A DNA stretch of 64,000 nt from positions 33,501-97,500 of the forward strand of contig CAJNDS010000504.1 of the NCBI GenBank assembly GCA_905221605.1, in the 5' to 3' direction. The translations under genes and the position numbers were made by a program. Below are positions 53,302 through 63,234 of this stretch, piece by piece. The notes beneath the pieces were generated by a model. The model saw only the letters and a program-made list of their open reading frames with translations. It ran no database searches and had not been told where the DNA came from. Every line of letters begins with the position of its first letter. Position 1 is the first letter of the stretch. The stretch comes from Symbiodinium natans. Lineage: Eukaryota; Sar; Dinophyceae; Suessiales; Symbiodiniaceae.

Positions 53302-53382
53302 CTGGTAGGGATAGCCGTGGCCGTAGCGGGACCAGCCCTTTGACGCGTGCCGCTCACGCATCTCGCGCCAGCGCTGCCACTC
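53302..53382 (-). CDS. Upstream exon, Trp/Arg-rich
   Basis: Twenty-seven codons in phase 0: EWQRWREMRERHASKGWSRY then GHGYPYQ. Opened by AAGCCAG and closed by a GC donor CAG|GCGGAT. Could be a 5' exon of the LRR gene. Confidence 0.65.
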
Positions 53383-54122
53383 CTGGCTTTGTAGGGTTTA
53401 GGGTTTAGGGTTTAGGGTTTCGGGTTTCGGGTTTAGGGCTTAGGGTTTAGGGCTGAGGGTTTAGGGTTTAGGGTTGAGGGTTGAGGGTTTAGGGTTTAGG
53501 GCTTAGGGCTTAGGGCTTAGGGCTTAGGGTTTACACTCGGTTCCCACCGCGCCGTCTAAAGAGGCAAAGCCAGCCTAACCTACGGCTTCCCATAGGTCGG
53601 ACGTAGAAATAAACAAAAGTCTTCCCTATAAGAGCAATATCCGGATTATCATCTGTTCTTTTTTGAGAGAGTTCCAAACCCTAAACCCAAAACCCTAAAC
53701 CCTAGGGGGTTCTTAAACAAATGGTAGTTACCCGGTTTCAGTATGGTCTGGTTTTGGGTCCAGAGTGCACCGGGTTTAGGGTTTAGGGTTTAGGGTTTAG
53801 GGTTTGGGGTTTGGGGTTTAGGGTTTGGGGTTCTCATCATTCATTGCCAGCACATTCCAAACAATGCTAGACACCCATCCTTACGGGTCTTCTTGAAGTT
53901 TTGGAAAAATACATGAATCCTCCAAAGGCGGAGACACAAAAGCCCGAACGCCCTACACCTCCAGGCCTTAACCCCAAACCTAAACCCTAAACCCTGTGGC
54001 ACCTTCTCTAATCCCTAAAGATGTGCCTCCGCGCCCAGCCGTCACACGAACATAGTGGGTGAGAGTCATTCAAGATGGCTACGCACACTATCAAGATCCT
54101 TTTCAAGTAGCAGCCTCAGACA

Positions 54123-56096
54123 TTAACAGGTGTGTACCTGAAACATGGGTGAGGAGAAATGCACGAGTGAGCTGGGGAACTGCACCCCCTCCAAGCTCTG
54201 GTTGAAGCGTTCGCCAAGGGTCAAGGTCTGCAGGCCGCTGGGAAACTGTACCCCTGCCAAGCTCTGGTTGAAGTCATAGCCGAAGGTCAGGGTCTGTAGG
54301 CCGCTGGGAAGATGCACCCGCTCCAAGCTCAGGTCGAAGCGCCTGCCGAAGATCAAGGTTTGTAGGCCGCTGGGAAGTTGCACCCCTTCCAAGCTCTGGT
54401 TGAAACAATGGCCGAGGGTGAGGGTCTGTAAGCTGCTGGGAAGCTGCACCCCTTCCAAGTCCTGGTTAAAATCGCTGCCAAAGGTCAAGGTCTGCAGGGC
54501 GCTGGGAAGCTGCACCCCTTGAAAGCTGTGGTTGAAATCCCTGCCGAAAGTCAAGGTATGCAGGCCGCTGGGAAGCTGCACCCCTTCCAAGCTCTGGTTG
54601 AACAAACTGCCGAAGGTCAGGTTCTGCAGGCCGCTGGGAAGCTGCGCCCCTTCCAAGCTCTGGTTGAAATCATGCCCGAAAGTCAGGCTCTGTAGGCCAC
54701 TGGGAAACTGCACCCCCTCCAAGCCCTGGTTGAAATCATGCCCGAAAGTCAGGCTCTGCAGGCCGCTGGGAAACTGCACCCCTTCCAAGCTCTGGTTGAA
54801 CAAACTGCGGAAGGTCAGGGTCTGCAGGCCGCTGGGAAGATGCACCCCTTCTAAGCTCTGGAGGGTCAAAGTCTGTAGGCCGCTGGGAAGCTGCACCCCT
54901 TCCAAGCTCTGGTTGAACCTGAAGCCGAAGGTCAAGGTCTGTAGGCCGCTGGGAAGCTGCACCCCTTGCAAGCTGTGATTGAACTTGAATCCGAGGGTCA
55001 AGGTCTGTAGGCCGCTGGGTAACTGGACCCCTTCTAAGCTCCGGTGGAGGGTCAAAGTCTTCAGGCCGCTGGGAAGCTGCACCCCTTCCAAACTCTGGTT
55101 GAACTTGTGGCCGAGGGTCAAGGTCTGTAGTCCGCTGGGAAGCTGCACCCCTTCCAAGCTCTGGTCGAAACAATGGTCGAAGGTCAAGATCTGCAGGCCA
55201 CTGGGAAGCTGCACCCCTGCCAAGCTCTGGTTGAAATCGCTTCCAAAGGTCAAGGTCTGCAAGTCGCTGGGAAGCTGCACCCCTTCCAAGCTCTGGTTAA
55301 AGCTCCCGCCGAAGGTCAAGGTCTGCAGTCCGCTGGGAAGCTGCACCCCTTCCAAGCTCTGGTTGAAATCGCTGCCAAAGGTCAAGTTCTGCAAGCCACA
55401 GGGAAGCTGCACCCCTTCCAAGCTCTGGTTGAAAAGTTGGTCAAAGGTCAAAGTCAGTAGACCGCTTGGAAGTTGCACCCCTTCCAAGCTCTGGTTGAAA
55501 TCATGGCCGAATGTCAGAGTTTGTAGGCCGCTGGGAAGTTGCATCCCTTCCAGTCTCTGGTCGAACAAGCCTCCGAGAGTTAAGGTCTGTAGGCCGTTGG
55601 GAAGCTGCACCCCTTCCAAACTCTGGCTGAAACCACTGCCAAATGTCAAGGTCTGCAGGCCGCAGGGAAGCTGCACCCCTTCCAAGCTCTGGTTGAAGCG
55701 CAAGCCGAAAGTCAGCGTCTGCAGGCCGCTAGGAAGCTGCTGTCCCTCCAGGCTCAGGACGAAGTTATGTCCGAAGGTCAGGGCAACAACGGCATCCATG
55801 GCATCCGCATCCGCGTCTTCATTGAGTCCTGTCTTCGCTAACGCTCGCTCCAAACTGCGTGCCGCGCAGCCTGCGCCAAATTTACGAGCCACGTAAGTGA
55901 GCTCCTGGTTCTGAGTTTGCCGCAGCAGCGGCTGGCGCAAGTCGAGGACACGGCCACCTGAAGTCAGCACGATTGATGCTGCGGAACGGCCAACACTTCC
56001 TGCGACGCGTCTCCGCACATCCAGCCCCGTTTCCGCGTCATCCACATGGAGTTCAAACGTCGCGCCGGCAACGTTGTGGATGGTCAGCAGCCGCAT
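54123..56096 (-). CDS. Ubiquitin-like N-terminus plus about 25 FNIP-type leucine-rich repeats
   Basis: Single uninterrupted frame of 657 residues from the first in-frame ATG (54094-56096 side) to TAA; the frame stays open a little further upstream but has no earlier ATG. Residues 1 to about 74 begin MRLLTIHNVAGATFELHV and look like a ubiquitin fold, followed by a charged linker rich in Asp and Ala. From about residue 108 to the end there are about 25 units of 22 residues with consensus FGxxFNQSLEGVQLPSGLQTLT, which matches the FNIP/IP22 repeat known from Dictyostelium (FNxP, LPxxLxxLxFG). Two internal units are short (18 and 17 residues) by in-frame loss of 12 and 15 bases. Likely a solenoid for protein binding; partner unknown. 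No signal peptide or membrane segment. Family assignment is from motif memory; the ubiquitin-like call is less certain than the repeats. The opposite strand is also open over long stretches only because of the 66-bp periodicity. Confidence 0.85.
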   Translation of the reverse strand: MRLLTIHNVAGATFELHVDDAETGLDVRRRVAGSVGRSAASIVLTSGGRVLDLRQPLLRQTQNQELTYVARKFGAGCAARSLERALAKTGLNEDADADAMDAVVALTFGHNFVLSLEGQQLPSGLQTLTFGLRFNQSLEGVQLPCGLQTLTFGSGFSQSLEGVQLPNGLQTLTLGGLFDQRLEGMQLPSGLQTLTFGHDFNQSLEGVQLPSGLLTLTFDQLFNQSLEGVQLPCGLQNLTFGSDFNQSLEGVQLPSGLQTLTFGGSFNQSLEGVQLPSDLQTLTFGSDFNQSLAGVQLPSGLQILTFDHCFDQSLEGVQLPSGLQTLTLGHKFNQSLEGVQLPSGLKTLTLHRSLEGVQLPSGLQTLTLGFKFNHSLQGVQLPSGLQTLTFGFRFNQSLEGVQLPSGLQTLTLQSLEGVHLPSGLQTLTFRSLFNQSLEGVQFPSGLQSLTFGHDFNQGLEGVQFPSGLQSLTFGHDFNQSLEGAQLPSGLQNLTFGSLFNQSLEGVQLPSGLHTLTFGRDFNHSFQGVQLPSALQTLTFGSDFNQDLEGVQLPSSLQTLTLGHCFNQSLEGVQLPSGLQTLIFGRRFDLSLERVHLPSGLQTLTFGYDFNQSLAGVQFPSGLQTLTLGERFNQSLEGVQFPSSLVHFSSPMFQVHTC

Positions 56097-56608
56097 GCCG
56101 GCGCTTCCGCAGGCACCGGTCAATGGGCAAGACGACCCGACAAGACTCGACGAACCATGGCGCAGAACCCTAAACCCCTAAACCCTAAACCCTAAACCCT
56201 AAACCCATATCACTGCGGGTTCAGGGTTTAGTTATGGCAGACAGTTGTTGAAATCTCAGCTCGGTTGACGTGTACTGTAGGGCAAACAGGTAGTAGGATC
56301 AAGGGTTGCTTCTAGAGCCCCTCACTTAGCACACGGCAATAAACGCAGGAAGTCGGGTGGGGTAGGGTATGGGGTGTAGGGCTCAGGGCCCCAACCCAAC
56401 AACCCACAACCTTCAAGCCCTGACCTTCAACTGCCAGGCCCAGCCTCAAACCCCCTAAGCCCCCCCACAACTTCCTTCAACCTGAACCCCGAAACCCTCC
56501 CTAAACCCCCTGAAGTCGAAATAAGCCCTAAACCCGCAACCCCAAACCCCCAAACCCTAAACCCTAAACCCCCCTAAACCCCAAACCCCAAAACCCTAAA
56601 CCCTAAAC

Positions 56609-56677
56609 CCTGACTTCGGCTCCTGTGCCGTCCACCGGCTGTGGGAGCTACGGCTCTGCCACCACTGCTTTACGGAC
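56609..56677 (-). CDS. Internal exon, basic
   Basis: Reads SVKQWWQSRSSHSRWTAQEP then KS, closed at GG|GTTTAGGG and opened by CTATAAG. Upstream of the FNIP gene on the same strand; relation unknown. Confidence 0.55.
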
Positions 56678-56948
56678 CTTATAGGGTTTAGGGTTTAGGG
56701 TTTAGGGTTTAGGGTTTCGGGTTTAGGGTTTAGGGTTAGGGTTGTATGTTCTGGGGCTTGGGGGGTTTCACGCTTGAGGGCTTTGGGGTCGAAGGTGCAG
56801 GATGTAAGGTTTAGGACTTTCAGGTTTCGGGGTTTAGGGTTTAGGGTTTAGGGTTTAGGGTTTAGGGTTTAGGGTTTAGGGTTTAGGGTTTAGGGTTTAG
56901 GGTTTAGGGTTTAGGGTTTAGGGTTTAGGGTTCTATAGGGTTCACTGG

Positions 56949-57022
56949 CTTAGTAGGGAAGGAGGGAAAGAGGGCCCTATACACCCCCGTAAAGGGTAAA
57001 TATAGCGACATTCCCTACTAAG
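56949..57022. mobile_element. 74-bp inverted-repeat element
   Basis: Perfect 12-bp inverted ends CTTAGTAGGGAA and TTCCCTACTAAG. No clear target duplication. Its right end passes into the tandem array at 57010-57415. Confidence 0.55.
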
Positions 57023-57342
57023 AACCCCTAACCCTAAACCCTAAACCCTACTAATCCCTTAAAGGGTCCCTCATTCTCTACTCAGAACCCCTAAACCCGA
57101 AACCCTAAACCCTAAACCCTACTATTCCCTTAAAGGGTTCCTCATCTAAGCCCTAAACCCTAAACCCTAAACCCTACGAATCCCTAAAGGGTCCATCATT
57201 CCCTACGAAAGACCCTTAACCCCTGCTAATCCCTTCGGGTCCCTCATGCTCTACGAAGAACCCCTAAACCATAAACCCTACTAATCCCTGTCCCTCATTC
57301 CCTGCGAAGAACCCCTAAACCCTAAACCCGAAACCCGAAACC

Positions 57343-57374
<32 letters not shown>

Positions 57375-57415
57375 ACCCTTCCCTAAAGGGCCCCTCATTC
57401 CCTACGACGAACCAG
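57010..57415. repeat. Composite tandem array of element ends and CCCTAAA units
   Basis: Six or so units of 50-80 bp, each with CTACTAATCCCTTAAAGGGT, then CCTCATTCCCTAC, GAAGAACCCC and a few CCCTAAA copies. The units differ in the number of CCCTAAA copies. Confidence 0.7.
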
Positions 57416-57527
57416 GGGGTTCAGGGATTTCCCTAAACCCAAAACCCGAAACCCGAAACCCTAAACCCTAAACCCGAAACCCTAAACCCTAAACCCGTTT
57501 CCCTAAACCCAAACCGGGGACCTAAAC

Positions 57528-57591
57528 CCTTGCAGATTGGACTTTGGCTTTCGAATGCCCGCGGATCGATCGTGTGCGGCGCCTCCTAATC
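57528..57591 (-). CDS. Internal exon, basic
   Basis: Opened by GTTTTCAG and closed by AGG|GTTTAGG. Two frames are open: IRRRRTRSIRGHSKAKVQSA and LGGAAHDRSAGIRKPKSNLQ. Phase is needed to choose. Confidence 0.45.
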
Positions 57592-57792
57592 CTGAAAACT
57601 AACTCTAGGGTTTAGGGTTTAGGGTTGTTTAGGGTTTAGGGTTTAGGGTTTAGGGGTTAAGGGGTTAAGGGGTTGAGGGGTTAAGGCTTTAGGGGTTTTG
57701 ATTTTGTAGGCTTAAGGGTTTAAGGGCGGCCAGCCCTGAACCACACAAACCCCCAACATCTGTGACAGCAATGCGGAGAACACCTAAAGTTA

Positions 57793-57880
57793 GGATGCTC
57801 CCCCTTTACTAACAGTTGACAGGGATTCCAGTATCCCCTATTACAATCCCCATTAAGGACTGTTAGTACAAGGGGGAACC
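57793..57880. mobile_element. Fold-back element, GGGATGTTCCCCC family, copy 2
   Basis: GGATGCTCCCCCTTTACTAA start and TTAGTACAAGGGGGAACC end. An 8-bp direct repeat ACCTAAAG lies at 57782-57789 and 57883-57890, near but not abutting both ends. Confidence 0.65.
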
Positions 57881-58090
57881 AAACCTAAAGGTCTGAAAGA
57901 GCCCAGATCCAACCATCAACTCCGGAGCCCTGAATTCTGAGACCCTCTGAGACAGAAGTCATGGAAGGAAACCAGCCGGAAGCCCCCTAAACCCCAAACC
58001 CTAAACACTAAACCCTAAACCCTAAACCGTAAACAACCCTAAACCCTAAACCCTAAACAACCCTAAACCCTAAACCCTCAACCCCTAAAC

Positions 58091-58177
58091 CTTCCCATAA
58101 AACTCATCAAGCTGGCTCGGGCTGATCCGAGGCTTTGCTCGCAGCCGCTGGGACGTCCGCCTCTTCCCTGGCGCTTG
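58091..58177 (-). CDS. Internal exon, basic
   Basis: Twenty-nine codons in phase 0: QAPGKRRTSQRLRAKPRISP then SQLDEFYGK. Closed by AAG|GTTTAGGGG; opened by CCCCCGAG. Confidence 0.65.
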
Positions 58178-58334
58178 CTCGGGGGACAGAGGGTTTAGGG
58201 TTTAGGGTTTAGGGTTTAGGGTTTAGGGTTTGGGCTTCAGCACTCCGGGTCCAGCAGTTTTATGGTAAAGCCTTATTTACGGCTCTGATATAACACCCAC
58301 CCAGAGAATCCCATAACATTGAGAAAGCAAACAA

Positions 58335-58418
58335 ACGGCCAAATTCGGCAAATTAAGCGGCCAAATTCGGAAAATAAAGCGGCCAAATTCGGAAAATAAA
58401 GCGGCCAAATTCGGAAAT
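58335..58418. repeat. 22-bp minisatellite x 4
   Basis: GCGGCCAAATTCGGAAAATA unit plus AA, nearly perfect. Confidence 0.85.
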
Positions 58419-58876
58419 TCAGTTAAGGTTTAAATATATATGGTAGAGAGGGTTTAGGGTTTAGGGTTTGTTGCTTTTATGGCTCTAATGCCTTGCGCGG
58501 CTCTGTGTGCTCGGGCTTTGGCGCCAGCTCAGGACAACCCCGCAAGATTTGGGTGACTTCTACGTGCTTGATATTGGGTAGACAGGGGGGGGGGGTTGGG
58601 CTTAGGGTTGAGAAAACGGGCCCAAGAGCCAAGCCTGGGAGCTTCTTCAAATCCAAGGCAGAACCCGACCCTAACTTTGGAATCTACAGGTGTTGGCTTC
58701 TCAGCTTCGAGCTGAGACGACGCCTCATGCCCACCCCAAGGCCACCGGAATAGTCCTTCAAAACTCAAACATCTTCGGGTCTGAGACCCCCCAAGCTCTT
58801 AGGGTACGCAGTTCCATGGTCCCTTTTTTCTGGGCCCTTAAAAGGGTACCCCTTATATACCCTACACAAATGGAGG

Positions 58877-58940
58877 GCCCATACATGAGAACCCTTTGAA
58901 GGAGGTTAGGGACTATATGAAGGGCCCATGAGACTACCCT
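58877..58940. repeat. Dispersed repeat, copy 2 of 2
   Basis: Same blocks as 5733-5790 with about 80 percent identity by eye. Confidence 0.6.
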
Positions 58941-59164
58941 CAGACAAGCCCCTCAAAGAAAGCCCTATCACGCTTCCGTGCAGGGGGGTTCTCGGCCGAA
59001 GGGCGGTTTAGGGTTTAAGGTTTAGGGTTTAAGGTTTCGGGTTTGGGGTTTAGTGTGTAGGGTTCAGGGTTTAAAGTTTAGGGTTTAGGGTTTAGGGTTT
59101 AGGGTTTAGGGTTTAGGGTTTAGGGTTTAGGTTTGGGGTTTAGGGTTTAGGGTTTAGGGTTTAG

Positions 59165-60360
59165 GGTCTAGGGTCTAGGGTATGAAACACTTGCGGATCC
59201 AGAATTGTACCCGAGCTGATATGAGCGGTTCAGGGTTCGGGAGAAATCTGGATGGACGCTTGATTTCTGAGAGGAATGCCAAGGCATTCTCACATGGAGC
59301 GTGTCCTCTCAGCTTAGTCTGGGACTCGTATGGCCGGCTCTCTAAACCATGGTTTCCTTTGGGTATCCTAAATACCCGGGGCCGCCTTACAGTAAGGACC
59401 CCAAAAGAAGGGGAGTAAAGGAAAGAACGGACCATATTAGTCAGATATCTTCCTTACGGATCACTTCTTGGGTGCCCTCGGAGTATGTTGCGATATCCGT
59501 GTGGGGGGCCACACACCTAAGCCTTCAACCCTAAACGCCCGAAACCCTAAACCCTAAAACGTAAAACCTTATAAACCCTAAACCCTTTTAAGGAAGCTTA
59601 GGGGTCAGGGCTTCGGCTTGTGGGCCCAAAGACTAAAACCTTACACACACCCTAGGCGCACCCTATCAACACCCTATGAAGCAAGAAGTAGCTGAAACCT
59701 TCTAAACACATGAACAAACCTTCTAGACACGTCGTGAAGAAAGCCTGTTTAATAAAGCTTCATGGCATTCTCGAAAAACCGTTTCCAGCCTACTTATGAG
59801 GACCTAACCCTAAACCCTAAACCCCAAACCCTACACCGTTAACCCTCAAACCTAAACAATACCAAAACTCGCCCCTCGAACCCAAACGTCCCTACTTTGG
59901 AAGGAGATGCGGCTCGTGAGCAGTGAAGGCCCAAAACTGAAGGACGAGCATCGGCCGGAGAGCACGCAAGAATATTGCACCCTATAAGCCGTCTAAGGCC
60001 TCTAAATCCAAACAAGCCCCTAAACCCGATGATGAAAAGCAACACACATCAAAACCCTATAACCCTACAACCCATCTAACCCAAGACCCTAAACCCGAAA
60101 CCCTAGAACTCCATCACCCTAAACTAAACCCTATAGCTCCAAACCCTAAACCCCCCAAAAACCCTAACCCGCATAAACCCTAAACCTTGGGATGTTCCCC
60201 CTTATACCAACCGTCCTCAATCGGCATTTTAAGAGGGGGTACGACAATCCCAAAAACCCTAAACCCTAAACCCCAGACCCTAAACCAAAAACCCCAAACC
60301 CTGAACCCTAAACCCTAAACCCCTAAACCCCAAACCCTAAACCAAAAACCCAAAAACCCC
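59165..60360. other. Unique then CCCTAAA-rich DNA, no confident gene
   Basis: 59182-59418 is open on plus from an ATG (MKHLRIQNCTRADMSGSGFG) but runs over a TTTAGGG edge and has average third-position GC; left uncalled. Confidence 0.4.
60190..60252. mobile_element. Partial copy of the GGGATGTTCCCCC element
   Basis: Left arm TGGGATGTTCCCCCTTATAC and a short middle with GGGGGTACGACAATCCC; the right arm is missing where repeats begin. Confidence 0.5.
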
Positions 60361-60373
60361 AAAAACCCCAAAC

Positions 60374-60444
60374 CCCGCAGGCCTGGTTGGCCCCTCCATG
60401 GCTGAGGCCGCCTCGGGATCATCCCGGGGAGGCTCCTCGCCAAC
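60374..60444 (-). CDS. Internal exon, acidic and proline-rich
   Basis: Reads VGEEPPRDDPEAASAMEGPT then RPA; opened by CCCCGAGCAG after a pyrimidine stretch, closed at GG|GTTTGGGG. Composition matches the exon at 61281-61392, so probably one gene. Confidence 0.65.
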
Positions 60445-61280
60445 CTGCTCGGGGAGAAGAATTCTTGGAGCCCTTCGCACACTTGGGAACCCTGAACCCT
60501 TTCAACCGTTGAACCCTTGAGCCCTAAACCCTTGAACCCCTAAACCCTAAACCCTAAACCCTAAACCCTAAACCCTAAACCCTAAACCCTAAACCCTAAA
60601 CCCTAAACCCTAAACCCTAAACCCTAAACCCTAAACCCTAAACCCTAAACCCTAAACCCTAAACCACAACCTTACCTTCTTTACAGGGTTCTGAAGTAAG
60701 GGGCCTTCGGATTGAAAGGGGATTGGTATATAAAAGGGGTATAAAAGGGATCCCGATTGGCAAGTTCGCCCGAAACTCGAGAGTTGTGGTGATCTTTGAG
60801 GGCTGAGGGAGCCGAGAGTTCGAAAGAAGCTTCTGGGACTTCCTTTGGGTGAGCCCTAAACCCGAAATACCCTAAACCCCAACCCCAAACCTTGAACCCC
60901 AAACCCTGAACCCTAAACCCTAAACGCTAAACCCTGAACCCCAATCCCTGAACCCTGAACCCTGAACTCTGAACCCTGAACTCTGAACCCTAAACCCTAA
61001 ACCCTAACCCCGAAACCCTAATTTTGTTCAAAGGTTGCATGAGCCAGCGGGTCACGGACTTCGAGTTGAAGGAGAATTTAGGGCTTCGGATCCCTAAACC
61101 TTAAACCCTAAACCCTAAACCCCGAAACCCTAAACCCCAAACCAAAAACCCGAAAAACCAAAAACCCTAAAACCCTTAACCCTAAAACCTTAAACCAAAA
61201 ACCCTAAACCCTAAACCCTGAAAACCCTGAAAACCCTTAACCCTAAACCCTGAAAACCCTGAAAACCCTAAACCCTAAAC

Positions 61281-61392
61281 CCGAAGTTTTTGGGCTCATG
61301 GGCTCCAGGATCGCTTTTGGAGTCGTAGGTGTCTCCGCCTGCCCAGCTCCGGGCACAAACTCGGGCGCTCGCTCGAGCGCAGCAACGGGGTC
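61281..61392 (-). CDS. Internal exon, acidic and proline-rich
   Basis: Reads DPVAALERAPEFVPGAGQAE then TPTTPKAILEPMSPKTS; opened by GCCTCCTCAG, closed at G|GTTTAGGG. Probably disordered. Confidence 0.7.
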
Positions 61393-61803
61393 CTGAGGAG
61401 GCTCTAGGGGTTGAGGGTTTAGGGTTTAGGGTTTAGGGTTTAGGGTTTAGGGTTTAGGGTTTAGGGCTTAAGTCTTAAAGTTTTTTAAGTGCCCATGAGC
61501 CTTCAAGTAGAACATGAAGGTAGGATATTTAGGTGCAGCTAAGGCCATATACATGGATCAGGTTCCGGTAGCTCACAATCAGCATTTTCGCATTCTGGAA
61601 GGATGATGTGGCAGTTATTCGAGATCCTGCCTGCAGGTGGGTCGTAAACCTCATCCCACCGAAGCCCTCCAAAATTTTCAGGGTTTAGGGCTTGAGGGTT
61701 TAGGGTTTAGGGTTTAGGGTTTAGGGTTTAGTATAGGGTTTCGGGTCTAGGGTCTAGGGTTTAGGGTTTAGGGTTTAGGGTTTTTTGGGTTTTTGGCTTA
61801 GGG

Positions 61804-61909
61804 CTACAATGTTCTGCGCCACTGGCAAGGCTCCCAGGGCTCCCAAATCGCCATGCGGTACTCTGCCTCCCACTGCATCTCCTCCTCGGTTGCCCAGGGC
61901 AGAAGGAAG
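61804..61909 (-). CDS. Exon, Trp-rich
   Basis: Reads FLLPWATEEEMQWEAEYRMA then IWEPWEPCQWRRTL and TAG. Very protein-like. The stop may lie past a GC donor (CAGTG|GCGCAG), in which case the gene runs on to 61392. Confidence 0.65.
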
Positions 61910-62044
61910 TAGGGTTTAGGGTTTAGGGTTTAGGGTTTAGGGTTTAGGGTTTAGGGGTTTAGGGGTTTAGGGTTTAGGGTTTAGGGTTTAGGGTTTAGGG
62001 TTTAGGGTTAGGGCTTGAGGGTCTTAAGCAGCCCTTAGGGGTTC

Positions 62045-62126
62045 CAGGCTGCGGTGCCGGGGTGTGGTAGGGCACCAGCGCCTGTGACCACCCGGGGCAC
62101 GCGGAGCAGGCCGCCATCTCGAAGTC
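62045..62126 (-). CDS. Internal exon, Cys/Trp-rich
   Basis: Reads DFEMAACSACPGWSQALVPY then HTPAPQPG; opened by TGGGTCCAG. The CSAC pair may bind metal. The 3' edge is uncertain. Confidence 0.6.
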
Positions 62127-62220
62127 CTGGACCCATGAGGGTTTAGGGTTTAGGGTTTAGGGTTTCGGGTTTAGGGTTTAGGGTTTAGGGTTTAGGGTTT
62201 AAGGCTTAGGGCCATGAGAA

Positions 62221-62415
62221 AACCCCTTAGTGAAGGAATATGCCTTAAATCAGATTCTCAACCCCTGAATGAAGCAATATGCCTTAAGTCATACTATAAA
62301 CCCCTTAGTTGAGGAGTAGGCCTTAAATCATAATATAAACCCCTTAATTCAGGAATATACCTTAAATCATATTATACACCCCTTAATTACGGAATATGCC
62401 TTCAATCAAAGTAGG
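62221..62415. repeat. AT-rich satellite, 39 bp x 5
   Basis: Unit starts AACCCCTTAATTGAGGAATA-like and ends CTTAAATCATATTATA-like; exact 39-bp spacing, 70-85 percent similar. Unlike anything else in the window. Confidence 0.85.
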
Positions 62416-62625
62416 GGTCCTACTATAACCTAAAGGGATATTCCTTAATTAAGGAAAAGGCCTTAAAATCACATTAGGGTTCCTACTATAATTTGAGAGA
62501 TGTAATCCATAAAAGGGGGCATACCTTGAATCATATTTGGGTTCCTACAATAAGTTGAGGGATATTCTATAACTAGTTCAATGATCTTAGGGTTCCTACT
62601 ATAGTTTAAGGGATATCTTCCTTAA
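62416..62625. repeat. Second AT-rich satellite, 50-63 bp x 4
   Basis: Each unit begins GGGTTCCTACTATAATTTGA-like and contains GGATAT and often CCTTAATTAAGG. It continues directly from the 39-bp satellite and shares CCTTAATTAAGG/GCCTTAAATCA words. Confidence 0.7.
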
Positions 62626-62694
62626 TCAAGGGGTCTTGAAGTCCTGCAGCAAGGGGGCGTTGAAGAGCACCTCGTCGTGCTCGGCCTCATCGGC
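62626..62694 (-). CDS. Terminal exon
   Basis: Reads ADEAEHDEVLFNAPLLQDFK then TP and TGA, exactly 23 codons in phase 0 after AAGCAACAG. Followed by AT-rich satellite DNA, as expected beyond a gene end. Confidence 0.65.
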   Translation of the reverse strand, partial: ADEAEHDEVLFNAPLLQDFKTP

Positions 62695-62828
62695 CTGTTG
62701 CTTAGGGTTTAAGGTTGAGGGTTTAGGGTTTAGGGTTTCGGGCTTGGGGTTTAGGGTTTCGGGTTTAGGGTTTAAGGTTTAGGGTTTAGGGTTTACGGTC
62801 TAGGGCTTGGGGTTCAAGGTTTTCTTGG

Positions 62829-62962
62829 CAGGCCTCCTGGTAAGGCCCGGATGGGTATGCCTCTGTCCATTCAAACGCGGACTCGAGGCCTGAAAAACCG
62901 GGCAATTCAAGCGGCGGCGCGCCGTCTTCTTCCAGTGCCGCTCCGGACTCGGCGTACGGAGC
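62829..62962 (-). CDS. Internal exon, acidic
   Basis: Reads APYAESGAALEEDGAPPLEL then PGFSGLESAFEWTEAYPSGP; opened by AAAGTAAG. Probably upstream in the same gene as 62626-62694. The 3' edge may be a GA-type donor. Confidence 0.6.
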
Positions 62963-63087
62963 CTTACTTTTCCAAGAACCAAGGAGAAAAAAAGGTTAAA
63001 CTCGATAAGTTCCTACAAGAGAGGTAAACCCAATAAGCCTTTAAAGCACAAAATGAAGAACCCAAAAAAAAACATAAAGTTCACTAC

Positions 63088-63234
63088 TGGCCAGGTATGG
63101 AGCTCTAAGAGCTTCGTCGTCCTGCGGGCCGCTTGGGTCGCCCGCCTCCTGGGAGGGATGCGGCCCGGAGGCGTCATCAGGCACCCCACGCGACGCACCA
63201 CGGTCCCCGATCGCATCGCCGATCTTGTTCGTGC
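63088..63234 (-). CDS. Internal exon, acidic/Gly-rich
   Basis: Reads GTNKIGDAIGDRGASRGVPD (first codon split) then DASGPHPSQEAGDPSGPQDD; opened by CATCCTAG, donor candidate A|GTAGTG. High third-position GC. Confidence 0.65.

Noticed and set aside
54072-54088. Relic of the dinoflagellate spliced leader
   Set aside because: The minus strand reads CGTAGCCATCTTG, close to part of the leader, but the match breaks after about 13 bases and lies 3' of the gene, where a leader relic would not be expected for it. Chance is likely.
54532-55896. Long plus-strand frames opposite the FNIP gene
   Set aside because: They mirror the 66-bp repeat; the minus frame has the family motif and a proper start and stop.
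58310-58420. CRISPR array
   Set aside because: The 22-bp units are directly adjacent without spacers, so it is a minisatellite.
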